Assembly (NCBI GenBank): GCA_937901285.1
Contig: CALCHI010000321.1
Location: 1-35,204, forward strand
Length of the DNA: 35,204 nt
Direction: 5' to 3'
Source: UBA8437 sp003445035
Lineage (GTDB): Bacteria; Planctomycetota; Planctomycetia; Planctomycetales; Planctomycetaceae
The notes below the pieces were generated by a model. It was given only the letters and a program-made list of their open reading frames with translations. It was not told the DNA's origin and searched no databases. This document shows, piece after piece, positions 26,670-34,962 of the stretch (positions are counted from its first letter, which is position 1; the number at the start of each line of letters is the position of its first letter). The position numbers and the translations under genes are program-made.

Positions 26670-26698
26670 AGATTACCGGGATGCCTTGGCATGGTCAA
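26670..26698 (-). promoter_or_regulatory. Promoter with nested inverted repeats for the DUF1549 gene
   Basis: On the minus strand TTGACC (26698-26693), a 17-base spacer and TAATCT (26675-26670) form a good sigma70 pair, about 80-90 bases before the start codon. The spacer holds an inverted repeat ATGCC-TT-GGCAT (26681-26692). ATCTA-CCGA-TAGAT (26660-26673) overlaps the -10 element. Both could bind a regulator. Confidence 0.42.
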
Positions 26699-26730
26699 CC
26701 TGTTGCCTGAAAGCCAGATTTTCCCCCTGT

Positions 26731-26759
26731 TTGACCGCTCCGTCACACACCGGAACGAT
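26731..26759 (+). promoter_or_regulatory. Weak candidate promoter for the PQQ-propeller gene
   Basis: TTGACC (26731-26736), 17 bases and AACGAT (26754-26759). The -35 is good but the -10 matches only three positions. The leader would be nearly 190 bases. Confidence 0.22.
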
Positions 26760-26952
26760 CGCTGCAACGTCCCATTGTCTGTTTTCGGATTCTGCAGACC
26801 TCAGAGTCCACTCAGCTTGTCCGTTTCGCCCAAACGGAATCCGCATCCGCCCGTCCGTCTCACTCCCAACTCTCTGCGAAAATCCTGACGCCGGGTCGAC
26901 GCCGGAGCCGGTGCAGACCGAAAATGGCAACAGGAAGGGACCTGGTGAGTTG

Positions 26953-28260
26953 ATGACCAAAACCAATCGACGGCGTGGTGCGGCGGTCATGGTGTTGGCC
27001 GGGCTGCTGGCCATCGGCAGCCCGCTGTCGGCCGATTTGCCGTCGGCCGCCTCCACGGATTGGCCCGAGTTCCTCGGTCCCCGTGGTTCCTCTCGGGCTC
27101 CCGCGACCAGCCGCATCCCGCTCCGTTGGAACGACCGGCTGAATGTCCTCTGGCGGACGTCTCTGCCAGGACGCGGATGGTCCTCGCCGGTCGTCGCCGG
27201 CAACTCGATCTGGCTGACGGTCTCCAACGACCGCAACCGCTCGTTGCAGTTGCTGCAGTTGGACCGGCTCACCGGCAAGGTCGTCAAAACGCACCGGGTA
27301 ATCCAGGTCGGCGATCCGGGCAAGATCCACCCGAAGAACACGCACGCCACTCCGACCCCGGTCGTTGCCGACGGATCGGTCTACGTCCACTTCGGGACTC
27401 ACGGAACCGCCCGCGTGAACACCGACGGGCAGGTGGCGTGGTCGACGAATCTCCCGTACTACCATCACCATGGCCCGGCCGCTTCGCCGGTCGCCGTCGG
27501 CGAGTTGCTGATCGTCACCTGCGACGGGTTCACCCGTCCCTTCTACGACCGGCTGCGTCGCCCGGGCGTCACCTCGCCCCAGTTCGTCGTCGCGCTCGAC
27601 CGCCGCACCGGCCAGCCCCGTTGGCGAAAGCCCCGAGCCAACGGCCGTCACTCCTACTCGACCCCGATGATCCTGGACACCGGCGACCGCCGGCAGGTGA
27701 TCAGTGCCGGTGGCGACCGGGTCATCTCGTACGACCCCACCAGCGGTCGCGAGCTGTGGTGGGTCCGGTACACGGGATACTCGGTTGTCCCCCGTCCGGT
27801 GGCCGGGCCGCCCGGCAGTGGGCTGATCTACGTCTGCACCGGCTACGACAATCCCCGCCTGCTGGCAATCCGCACGGGTGGCAGCGGTGACGTCACCGCA
27901 ACGCACGTGGCCTGGCAGCACGCCAAGGCGATACCGCTCAACCCCACACCCCTGCAGGTCGGGGATGCCCTGTACCTGGTCAACGACGCGGGAATCGCCA
28001 GCTGCCTGGACGCACGCAACGGCAGCCTCCGCTGGCGGCGCCGCCTCGGCGGACACTTCTCGGCTTCTCCCCTGCTGGTGGACGGCCATATCCTGGCCAT
28101 CAACGAAACCGGCACCACGCACGTGCTGGACCCCGGCCGCCGCTACCGCCGCCTGGCTCTCAACCGGCTCAAGGGACGCACCCTGGCCACGCCGGCCGTC
28201 ACAGGCAATCGACTGCTGATCCGAACCGACCGTGAACTGGTTTGCGTTGGACGTGAGTGA
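26953..28260 (+). CDS. Exported PQQ-like beta-propeller protein
   Basis: A 435-residue protein with a Sec-type signal (RRRGAAVMVLAGLLAIGSPLSA) and the planctomycete N-terminal motif WPEFLGPRGSS. PQQ-type blades follow: VLWRTSLPGRGWSSPVVAG, HATPTPVVADGSVYVHFG, QVAWSTNLPYYHHHGPAASPVAVG, VVALDRRTGQPRW, CLDARNGSLRWRRRLGG and ATPAVTGNRLLIRT. It is an eight-bladed-type repeat protein with no sign of the full alcohol dehydrogenase active site. These proteins are thought to be periplasmic or surface-exposed scaffolds or blade-binding proteins. ATG 26953 overlaps the stop of a nine-codon leader frame (TGATG) and begins the signal peptide, although the open frame extends to 26686. The next gene starts 46 bases downstream. 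Confidence 0.9.
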   Translation: MTKTNRRRGAAVMVLAGLLAIGSPLSADLPSAASTDWPEFLGPRGSSRAPATSRIPLRWNDRLNVLWRTSLPGRGWSSPVVAGNSIWLTVSNDRNRSLQLLQLDRLTGKVVKTHRVIQVGDPGKIHPKNTHATPTPVVADGSVYVHFGTHGTARVNTDGQVAWSTNLPYYHHHGPAASPVAVGELLIVTCDGFTRPFYDRLRRPGVTSPQFVVALDRRTGQPRWRKPRANGRHSYSTPMILDTGDRRQVISAGGDRVISYDPTSGRELWWVRYTGYSVVPRPVAGPPGSGLIYVCTGYDNPRLLAIRTGGSGDVTATHVAWQHAKAIPLNPTPLQVGDALYLVNDAGIASCLDARNGSLRWRRRLGGHFSASPLLVDGHILAINETGTTHVLDPGRRYRRLALNRLKGRTLATPAVTGNRLLIRTDRELVCVGRE

Positions 28261-28306
28261 CCACAGGGCCGAGAATCGGGATGTGACCGATTCCCGGAGA
28301 TGCGAC

Positions 28307-30475
28307 GTGGCAACAACCTGGCCCGCCGACTGCAAAACGCCCTGCGGTGGGTGGGTGGTGGTCACCGTCTGGATGTTGGCCTGGATGTTGATCGCCCCAT
28401 TGCCGATCGACGCCCAGGACGCGTCCTCCGACCGGCTGGCCCGGTTCACCCGGGCCCCGACACGGGTTGTCTGGGTGCAGGACACCAGCCGAGGTGCCCA
28501 GGACGTCCAGGCCCAGGGAACCGAGCTGGTGTTGATGGGCTACGACAGTCTCGACGGTCGAGGCGAACGCAAGTTGCTGCCGGATCCAGCCAACTATGCC
28601 CGTCCACTGCTTTCACCCGACGGTCGCCGGATCATCTACACCGACCGCCCCCGTGGCCGGGTCATGGTTCTCGACTGGGGAAGCAATCGCCCACAGGTTC
28701 TCACCCGGGGAGCCGCACTGTGCACCTGGCGAGATCCGTCCGAGAAGACCGAGTGGGTCGTTGTCGGACAGCGGCTGGGTCGTGCCGGCAGTTACTTCTA
28801 CCGCAACCTGACCAGGGTGCGTCTTGACGAACCGTCGGTCTCTCGACCGGTCTGGTCCCGGACCCGGGTCAGCCCCGACAACTTTCAGCTCTCGCGGGAC
28901 GGTGACTTTGCCGCGGGCGTGTTCCCATGGCCCAACGGTGGCCTGGCCCGCCTCGCCCCTCCATCGCTGACACACCTGGGCAAGGGCTGCTGGGCCTCGC
29001 TGGCGCCCGACAACAGTCGCCTGGCATGGGTTTTCGACGGCCCACACCGCCACCTCCGACTCTCGACTCCCGCAGACGGCCCGAAATGGAAAGTCGCAGT
29101 CGACCAGATCGTCGGCTCGGGATCCATCAAAACCAGGGCTGCCACCGCCGGACGGGGAGCTGAGATGTTCCATCCCAGGTGGAGCAACCATGTGCGGTAC
29201 CTGGTGCTGACCGGCCCCTACAACCGCAAGGGGCCAATCAACGTCATCTCCGGTGGGGGGCCCCAGGTGGAAGTCTACCTCGCAAGGTTTAGCGAGGACT
29301 TTCGACAGATCGAAGCCGCAGCACGTGTCTCCCAGAACACCCGTCCCGACTTTTTCCCTGACGCCTGGATCGGCTCGGGGTCCACCAGCCGGGTGCCGGC
29401 CAACGTGATGTCCCCCGCCCGGCCCACCGCGTCTGGGCAACAGGCCTGGCCACCGAAAACCGCCAACCTGTTGTGGGCCTTCCACGACACCCGCAAGCCG
29501 TTGACAATTCCGGCCGGCGACACGCCGGGGGGAACGACCTGCCGGATCAAGCCGGCCGGCCGAGTTCGTCCGGGACGATTCTTCGAACTCCGACTCTCCC
29601 GAGGCACCGCAGCAACCGAACCGGGCGACACGGGACTCGTCGAACACTGGAACACACGACAGACGCTGAGCGTCTCGATGATGTTGACCCTCACAGCAAC
29701 CCGGTCGAACCGGCCTGGAACCCTGTTGGCGATCGAGCCCGCATCGATCACCAGGTCTTCCGACACACCGGAGCGGTTGGCCCTGATCGTCAATCATCGA
29801 CCAGCCGAAGACGACTTCCAACTCGTCCTGGTCACTGGCCCCGACCCGGCCACTGGCTCGGCGGTCCTGGCCACGCTCAAACCCGACACGGCCACCCACC
29901 TGGTGATCACTCTCGGCAAACTGGGCGTTTCCGTTCGCAAGGACGGACGACCGGCCCAGGAGCACCCGCTGCCACTGGGACGACTGAAGCTGCCACCCCG
30001 GAGCCGGCTCTGGCTGGGCAACGACAGCAGCACCCGCCAACCGGTCGAAGGCCGGATCTCGCTCGTGACCGTCTCCGGCTCGATCGTCTCCGACAACCAG
30101 GCCGTCTCGCTGTGGAACGCCGCCTCGGTCATCCTGAAGAAACGCAAGCCGGGTCGACGGGCGGTGGTCCGAGCCCGCTGCGTCGAAACCTCACCGGCCC
30201 CCACCCCCACTCAGATCGCCCCCTACCGCCGAGCCCTGGTCTATCACCACTACCGAATCGACCGGGTCGAATCGGGGCGGCTGCCCCACCGCGAGATCCT
30301 CGTCGGGCACTGGGCAATTCTCGATGGAAAGGCCCAACCCGGACGCCGTCGCACGATCGGACGGCCGGTCCGACTTGTCGTAGAACCGCTTGAGGATCAC
30401 GCGCAGTTGGACAGCGAACGGCAGGTGATGGAGATCGAACACGTCGAACTGCCCCAGTACGTGGACGTTGAGTAA
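28307..30475 (+). CDS. Large exported protein: TolB-like propeller plus LamG-like domain
   Basis: A 722-residue secreted protein. A signal segment (about 15-38, ending IDAQDA) is followed by a TolB/WD40-like propeller with blades such as ARPLLSPDGRRIIYTDR, DNFQLSRDGDFAAGVFPW and WASLAPDNSRLAWVFDG. A LamG/concanavalin-like beta-sandwich lies at about 455-620 (VEHWNTRQTLSVSMMLTL and SRLWLGNDSSTRQPVEGRISLVTV). A C-terminal domain of about 100 residues (YRRALVYHHYRIDRVESG, LVGHWAILDG) is one I do not recognise. GTG 28307 is chosen because GGAG lies 7 bases before it. GTGs at 28232, 28253 and 28283 are alternatives. It is probably co-transcribed with its neighbours and may bind extracellular carbohydrate or peptide (inference). 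Confidence 0.82.
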   Translation: MATTWPADCKTPCGGWVVVTVWMLAWMLIAPLPIDAQDASSDRLARFTRAPTRVVWVQDTSRGAQDVQAQGTELVLMGYDSLDGRGERKLLPDPANYARPLLSPDGRRIIYTDRPRGRVMVLDWGSNRPQVLTRGAALCTWRDPSEKTEWVVVGQRLGRAGSYFYRNLTRVRLDEPSVSRPVWSRTRVSPDNFQLSRDGDFAAGVFPWPNGGLARLAPPSLTHLGKGCWASLAPDNSRLAWVFDGPHRHLRLSTPADGPKWKVAVDQIVGSGSIKTRAATAGRGAEMFHPRWSNHVRYLVLTGPYNRKGPINVISGGGPQVEVYLARFSEDFRQIEAAARVSQNTRPDFFPDAWIGSGSTSRVPANVMSPARPTASGQQAWPPKTANLLWAFHDTRKPLTIPAGDTPGGTTCRIKPAGRVRPGRFFELRLSRGTAATEPGDTGLVEHWNTRQTLSVSMMLTLTATRSNRPGTLLAIEPASITRSSDTPERLALIVNHRPAEDDFQLVLVTGPDPATGSAVLATLKPDTATHLVITLGKLGVSVRKDGRPAQEHPLPLGRLKLPPRSRLWLGNDSSTRQPVEGRISLVTVSGSIVSDNQAVSLWNAASVILKKRKPGRRAVVRARCVETSPAPTPTQIAPYRRALVYHHYRIDRVESGRLPHREILVGHWAILDGKAQPGRRRTIGRPVRLVVEPLEDHAQLDSERQVMEIEHVELPQYVDVE

Positions 30476-30506
30476 CGGCGGTTGTGAACCGCGACAGGGA
30501 GCTTCC

Positions 30507-31424
30507 ATGACGAATGTCGAGTTTCTCCAGCAACTGTTCGATCAGCTCTGGGAGGCCTACCGGGCCCGGGTGATCTACGTCCGCGACTACGAACAGGTGG
30601 TCGCCTCAACGGGGGCCACGTTCCTCAACGATCACATCGCCTTCCGCTCGATCGCCTGGCAACAACCATCTGCCGGAATCTCATCGATCTCCCGCCCATT
30701 CGAAGCTCTCGGATACCGTCCCGTCGCCTGCTACCACTTTCCGGACAAGCACCTGCAGGCCATCCACCTCGAACCTCCCAACGAGGAACCGCCCGAACAT
30801 CGATCCCTGCCCAAACTGTTCGTCTCGGAACTCCAGGCCTGGAAACTGGACAAATCGGCTCGAAAACACCTCGCCCACAGCCTCAACCATCACCGCCCCC
30901 CTCTCTCGATCGACCTGTTCGATCAACTCGCCCGCATCGACTCGAGCGACCAACACTCGGAGAACCTCGAAACACTCGTCGCCTGGTTCCTCGAACGCCC
31001 CTGGCCGGCTCCCGGGAGATCCGACGTCGAGTCCCTCGCCGAGATCTCCCAGTACGCCGCGTGGGTCCTCGTGCACGGTTACGCAGTGAATCACTTCACC
31101 GGCCTCGTCAATGCCCACGGCGTCGAGCCCCTGGCGACCATCGAAAAGACCGTCGCCAGGTTGCAAGCGGCAGGTGTTCCGATGAAATCCGATATCGAGG
31201 GAGTGGTGGGATCACGGCTGAGACAGACGGCAACCGAGGCCGTGGTCGTCGACGTCGAGATCACCGAGGCGGGACAGCCAGCATCGATGCCGTGGACCTA
31301 CGCGTATTTCGAATTGGCCGAACGGGGGGAGGTCATCGACCCAGCAACCGGAGAACCGAGCCAGTTCGAGGGGTTTCTGGGTCCACAGGCGACTCAACTG
31401 TTCGACATGACCCGTCGCGGCTGA
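30507..31424 (+). CDS. DUF1338 family, HglS-like 2-oxoadipate dioxygenase/decarboxylase
   Basis: A 305-residue protein of the DUF1338 family, whose characterised member is the Pseudomonas 2-oxoadipate dioxygenase/decarboxylase HglS (lysine catabolism, forming 2-hydroxyglutarate). The three metal ligands are placed as expected: H43 in NDHIAFRSI, H196 in AVNHFTG and E269 in AYFELAERG. R47, four residues after H43, matches the substrate-binding Arg of HglS. The fold is a vicinal-oxygen-chelate type. There is no signal peptide, so it is cytoplasmic. ATG 30507 has AGGGAG just upstream, 31 bases after the preceding stop. Whether it uses 2-oxoadipate is inference, since no other lysine catabolic gene is visible here. 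Confidence 0.88.
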   Translation: MTNVEFLQQLFDQLWEAYRARVIYVRDYEQVVASTGATFLNDHIAFRSIAWQQPSAGISSISRPFEALGYRPVACYHFPDKHLQAIHLEPPNEEPPEHRSLPKLFVSELQAWKLDKSARKHLAHSLNHHRPPLSIDLFDQLARIDSSDQHSENLETLVAWFLERPWPAPGRSDVESLAEISQYAAWVLVHGYAVNHFTGLVNAHGVEPLATIEKTVARLQAAGVPMKSDIEGVVGSRLRQTATEAVVVDVEITEAGQPASMPWTYAYFELAERGEVIDPATGEPSQFEGFLGPQATQLFDMTRRG

Positions 31425-31527
31425 ACGCAGCAGCACGGATTCGTTCCGGAATACGCAAAGCCTTTTCGGGCAACGTGTTAACAACATGCTGCAATTCGGA
31501 GCGACCTTCGTCGGTGCCGATCACCAG

Positions 31528-31555
31528 TTGCCATCCTCCAGCGGCGCGCTAGGGT
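31528..31555 (+). promoter_or_regulatory. Candidate promoter of the second acyl-CoA ligase
   Basis: TTGCCA (31528-31533), 16 bases, TAGGGT (31550-31555), inside the 234-base gap after the DUF1338 gene. The octamer GCTAGGGT matches one before the beta-oxidation operon. The rest of the gap shows nothing else I can support. Confidence 0.3.
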
Positions 31556-31658
31556 TCGGGTGGACAGGTCGCCAACCGTCACGCCGGTCGGCGGCACCCT
31601 GCAAGACACGACGAGAGGACTTCGGCGGTTCAATCGCGGGCCATTGGGAGGCTGTGGC

Positions 31659-33428
31659 ATGGGCGTCACCAGCACCAATTCCGACTCGATTCCCACAACC
31701 GCATCCGGAAGTGCCCCCGCGGTCGAGACCGCACCGTGGCGTGAGCATTATCCCGAAAACGTCCCGACTCATCTGGGATATCCGGCACGTGCGGCGTGGT
31801 GCCTGTTGAAGCGTGCGGCCGAGGAATCGCCCGAACGGGTGGCCTGCTGGCACCTGGGCGAAAGCTGGACGTACTCGAACTTGTGGAGTCGTGCCCAGGC
31901 CGCTGCGACCCGTTTCACCGCATTGGGGGTCCGTCCGGGACACCGGGTGACATTGTTGCTGCCAAACATGCCCGAGTACCTGGTGGCACTCAACGGAGCC
32001 TGGCTGGCCGGTGCGACCGTGGTGGCGGCCAGTCCCCTGATGGTGTCGGGGGAGGTCGGCCGATTGTTGTCGGCCACTCGTTCTCGTCTCCTGGTGACCC
32101 TCGACGTCCTGGCCGGGTTGGTTCCCGAGGACGAAACGGCCCCGGACACCGTCCTGGCCGTTTCGATGCGGAACCGGCTCAGTCGTCTGCAGGGAGTCGG
32201 TTACGCCCTGGCACGGTTGCTGAAATTTCGCCTCGGTCGTCCGGCGGGACCCACTCGCTGGCTGGACTGGGATGACCCTCTGTCGAGCACACCCGCTGGG
32301 AGTCACATGTCGGGCACCTCGGTCGGGGCTGCCGTTGGCTTCGATCGCGGTCTCGACCCCGGCCACGGTTTCGAACCGGGTCGACCGGCAATGATTCTGC
32401 CGACAGGTGGAACAACCGGAGTGCCCCGATCGGTGGTACTGACCCACGGCAACCTGGTCGCCAACGCCTGGCAGTTGTACCACTGGGCGGGCCGCCGCAC
32501 CGCCGAGGACACCCTGCTGGCCGTGCTGCCGTTTTTCCACAGCTACGGCCTGACGACCTGCGCCCTGGCCGGCACCGCGATGCAGGCCACGATGGTGATG
32601 CATCACCGCTTCCAGGTCGGCAAGGTGCTCGACCTGTTCGCCCAACACCGCCCCACCATCTTTCCGGCGGTTCCCGCGATGCTGGTCGCACTCAACGACC
32701 GGCTCCGCGAGGGCGGCGGACACACCGTGCGGGGACTCGAGATGTGCATCAGCGGTGGTGCGGGCCTGCCGGCAGACGTGGCCGCCGAGTTCTCACACCA
32801 CAGCGGAGCCGTGGTGGTGGAGGGCTACGGTCTCTCCGAAGCCGGCCCCGTCACTCATGCCGGTCCACTTGACGGAACCGCCCGCCCCGGCACCATCGGG
32901 CTGCCACTGCCCGACACCCTGGCCCGGGTGGTCGACATCGAGGACCGTTCGCGGATCCTGCCTCCCGGAGACACCGGCCAACTGCTGGTCCGCGGCCCGC
33001 AGGTCATGGCCGGATACCTGGACGCCTGCGAGGCAACCGACGAGGTGCTGGTCGACGGCTGGCTGGCCACCGGTGACATCGCCAGTTGCGACGAGGATGG
33101 GTTCTTCACGATCGTCGATCGGCTCAAGGACCTGATCATCACCAGCGGTTTCAACGTCTACCCGTTGGAGGTCGAAGAGGTGCTGCGGGAGCACCCGGCG
33201 GTGGCCGACGCGGCGGTGGTGGGAGTGCCCGACCCGATTCGGGGCGAACGGGTCAAGGCCTTCCTGACGCTCGTTCCCGGAGCCGACTTCGACGAACCGA
33301 CGTTGCAGGATTTCCTCGCCGACCGGCTGTCCCGTCACAAGCGGCCCCGTGACATCGAGGTCCTCGACGACGATCTGCCTCGCAACTTCCTCGGCAAGGT
33401 TCTTCGCCGCGAACTGCGTGACCGCTGA
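31659..33428 (+). CDS. Second AMP-forming acyl-CoA ligase
   Basis: A 589-residue ANL-superfamily ligase, different from that at 9680. Motifs are the P-loop LPTGGTTGVPRS (247-258), HSYGLTTCALAGTAMQAT, VVEGYGLSEAGPVTHAG, GWLATGDIA, DRLKDLIITSGFNVYPLEVEEVL and the C-terminal catalytic Lys in FLGKVLRREL. The P-loop Lys that is usual in PKG is Arg here (PRS), a conservative but uncommon change. About 45 extra N-terminal residues are low-complexity (Ser/Thr/Pro). The acyl substrate is unknown, with medium- or long-chain fatty acids likely. The frame opens at 31560, but ATG 31659 has GGGAGG 7 bases before it. It appears to be a single gene, 70 bases before the tRNA. Confidence 0.92.
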   Translation: MGVTSTNSDSIPTTASGSAPAVETAPWREHYPENVPTHLGYPARAAWCLLKRAAEESPERVACWHLGESWTYSNLWSRAQAAATRFTALGVRPGHRVTLLLPNMPEYLVALNGAWLAGATVVAASPLMVSGEVGRLLSATRSRLLVTLDVLAGLVPEDETAPDTVLAVSMRNRLSRLQGVGYALARLLKFRLGRPAGPTRWLDWDDPLSSTPAGSHMSGTSVGAAVGFDRGLDPGHGFEPGRPAMILPTGGTTGVPRSVVLTHGNLVANAWQLYHWAGRRTAEDTLLAVLPFFHSYGLTTCALAGTAMQATMVMHHRFQVGKVLDLFAQHRPTIFPAVPAMLVALNDRLREGGGHTVRGLEMCISGGAGLPADVAAEFSHHSGAVVVEGYGLSEAGPVTHAGPLDGTARPGTIGLPLPDTLARVVDIEDRSRILPPGDTGQLLVRGPQVMAGYLDACEATDEVLVDGWLATGDIASCDEDGFFTIVDRLKDLIITSGFNVYPLEVEEVLREHPAVADAAVVGVPDPIRGERVKAFLTLVPGADFDEPTLQDFLADRLSRHKRPRDIEVLDDDLPRNFLGKVLRRELRDR

Positions 33429-33455
33429 AGCCCCTCGGCTGCCGTTTCCGGCTCA

Positions 33456-33484
33456 TTGAAACCCGCCGGTGCGTCGACTAGCTT
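33456..33484 (+). promoter_or_regulatory. Promoter of tRNA-Leu
   Basis: TTGAAA (33456-33461), a 17-base spacer and TAGCTT (33479-33484) match sigma70 at 5 of 6 and 3 of 6 positions, including the conserved first two and last bases of the -10. Transcription would start about 8 bases before the tRNA. Confidence 0.45.
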
Positions 33485-33498
33485 GGTGGACCACTCAA

Positions 33499-33583
33499 GC
33501 CGGAGTGGCGGAATTGGCAGACGCGCTGGATTCAAAATCCAGTGAGGGTAAACCTCGTGCGGGTTCGAGTCCCGCCTCCGGTA
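33499..33583 (+). tRNA. tRNA-Leu (anticodon CAA)
   Basis: An 85-base class II tRNA. The acceptor stem GCCGGAG (33499-33505) pairs with CTCCGGT, with one G-U at the first pair. The D-arm is present. The anticodon stem CTGGA/TCCAG encloses the loop TTCAAAA with anticodon CAA at 33533-33535. A long variable arm GAGG-GTAAA-CCTC and the T-arm GCGGG-TTCGAGT-CCCGC follow. CCA is not encoded. It reads UUG leucine codons. Confidence 0.97.
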
Positions 33584-33720
33584 CTGTATTCCCGTCTTCC
33601 CGGCCCCCGAACCGGCCTTCGCCGGAACGCTGCAGGGCTGACCCGTGTGCAAAACGCCCGGAACGCGGTGTAACATCACGTCGCCAAGATCGTCCGTCTG
33701 ACCTCAACATGGAGACCACC

Positions 33721-34962
33721 ATGGACCGTCGCACCTTCCTGAAGTCTGGCCTCGGAGCCGGAGTCGCCGCATCGCTGGGAACCCATTCGCTGTTCTCCCC
33801 GGAACTTCATGCCAAGATCCCTGCCAATCTCAAGGTGACCAAGCTGAAAGTTATCCCGGTCTGGACCGGGTCGATGAACTACATCTTCGTCAAGCTCTAC
33901 ACCAACGCCGGAGTCACCGGAGTGGGCGAAGGTGGAATCCGTGGTCGCGCCGCCACGATGATCGCGGCCATCCAGGAACACGAACGTTACATCGTCGGCA
34001 AGAACCCGATGCAAATCGAGAAGCACTGGCAGGCGATGTACCGCTGGCCGCGGTGGCGAGGTGGCCCAATCCTCAACAGTGCCGTCAGCGCCGTCGACAT
34101 CGCCCTGTGGGACATCGCCGGCAAAGTGCTCGATGCCCCCATCTACCAGCTGCTCGGAGGAGCCGCCAAGGATCGCATGCGTCTCTACATTGGCGGAGGC
34201 TCAGCCGACGCGGTCCGTTCGGCCAAGCAACAGGGCTTCAATGCCATCAAGACCGGTCCCAGCCTCTCCCGTAACGGCGTCATCAAGCAGCCCTGGAACC
34301 TCAAGTCCGAGATCGCACGACTGAAGTCGATGAGGGATGCCGGAGGAGACGATTTCGACATCCTCTATGACTGCCACACGCAGTTCAAACCCGAGATGGC
34401 TCTCGAGTTCTGCACCGCCGTCGAGGAGATCCGGCCGTTCTTCATCGAGGAGCCGATGCTGACCTCCGACCTGGGCAAGATGAAGTGGCTCGCCGACAAG
34501 GTGAAGGTGCCTCTGTGCCAGGGCGAAAGCCAGTTCACCAAGTTCGGGCTACAGGAGATGATCAACAAGCACTACATCAGCTACATCAATCCGGACGTGA
34601 TCCACGCCGGAGGGATCACCGAGTGCAAGAAACTGACGGCGATGGCCGAATCCAACTTCATCGACGTCGCACTGCACAACGCCCAAAGCCCGGTGATGAC
34701 GCTGGCCGGCCTGCACGTCAACGCCTGTTCAACCAACTGCGTGATCCACGAATTCAACCAGGCTCGCAAGTACGCGGCGTGGGAAGAGGATCTCTACGGC
34801 GGCGTGAAGATCGAATACAAGGACGGCTTCGCGTCGCTGCCAAAGGGGCCGGGCCTGGGAATCGACATCGACGAAAAGGCCGCCGCCAAGCGACCGGCTC
34901 GACCATTCGCTCGTACCCGCAGCACACTCGAATGGCCCGATGGATCGGTCGGTGACACCTAG
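33721..34962 (+). CDS. Tat-exported enolase-superfamily (mandelate racemase/galactonate dehydratase-like) enzyme
   Basis: A 413-residue member of the mandelate racemase/muconate lactonising enzyme group. A twin-arginine signal (MDRRTFLKSGLGAGVAASLG) precedes the capping domain (about 38-150). The barrel carries the metal ligands D217 and E243 (FFIEEP) and E269 (CQGES). H219 follows the first Asp (DCHT), and the general base His is H319 in ALHNAQSP, the galactonate-dehydratase-like D-x-H...H arrangement. It probably dehydrates a sugar acid (inference). GGAG six bases before ATG 33721 sets the start. The upstream open frame would run through the tRNA and is not real. Its TAG stop lies in a CTAG shared with the next, convergent gene. 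Confidence 0.92.
   Translation: MDRRTFLKSGLGAGVAASLGTHSLFSPELHAKIPANLKVTKLKVIPVWTGSMNYIFVKLYTNAGVTGVGEGGIRGRAATMIAAIQEHERYIVGKNPMQIEKHWQAMYRWPRWRGGPILNSAVSAVDIALWDIAGKVLDAPIYQLLGGAAKDRMRLYIGGGSADAVRSAKQQGFNAIKTGPSLSRNGVIKQPWNLKSEIARLKSMRDAGGDDFDILYDCHTQFKPEMALEFCTAVEEIRPFFIEEPMLTSDLGKMKWLADKVKVPLCQGESQFTKFGLQEMINKHYISYINPDVIHAGGITECKKLTAMAESNFIDVALHNAQSPVMTLAGLHVNACSTNCVIHEFNQARKYAAWEEDLYGGVKIEYKDGFASLPKGPGLGIDIDEKAAAKRPARPFARTRSTLEWPDGSVGDT

Larger units (their letters stand above)
26585..26952. other. Divergent intergenic region, 368 bases
   Basis: This region separates the DUF1549/DUF1553 gene (-) from the PQQ-propeller gene (+). It contains an AT-rich patch (26651-26675) unlike its GC-rich surroundings and two outward-facing TTGACC hexamers (minus 26693-26698, plus 26731-26736). 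A short open frame (26924-26953, nine codons) has a TGA that overlaps the next ATG. Open frames crossing the region lack coding character. Confidence 0.6.

Noticed and set aside
16351..33428. A new defence or mobile genetic system.
   Set aside because: No nuclease, helicase, transposase, integrase, toxin-antitoxin pair or flanking repeat was seen. The genes fit ordinary planctomycete metabolism and surface proteins.
33612..33625. Hairpin CCGGC-CTTC-GCCGG after the tRNA as a terminator.
   Set aside because: The stem is only 5 bp and no T-run follows.
33469..33720. Upstream extension of the enolase-type protein from 33469.
   Set aside because: It would be translated through the tRNA-Leu gene. 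ATG 33721 has a ribosome site and starts the Tat signal.
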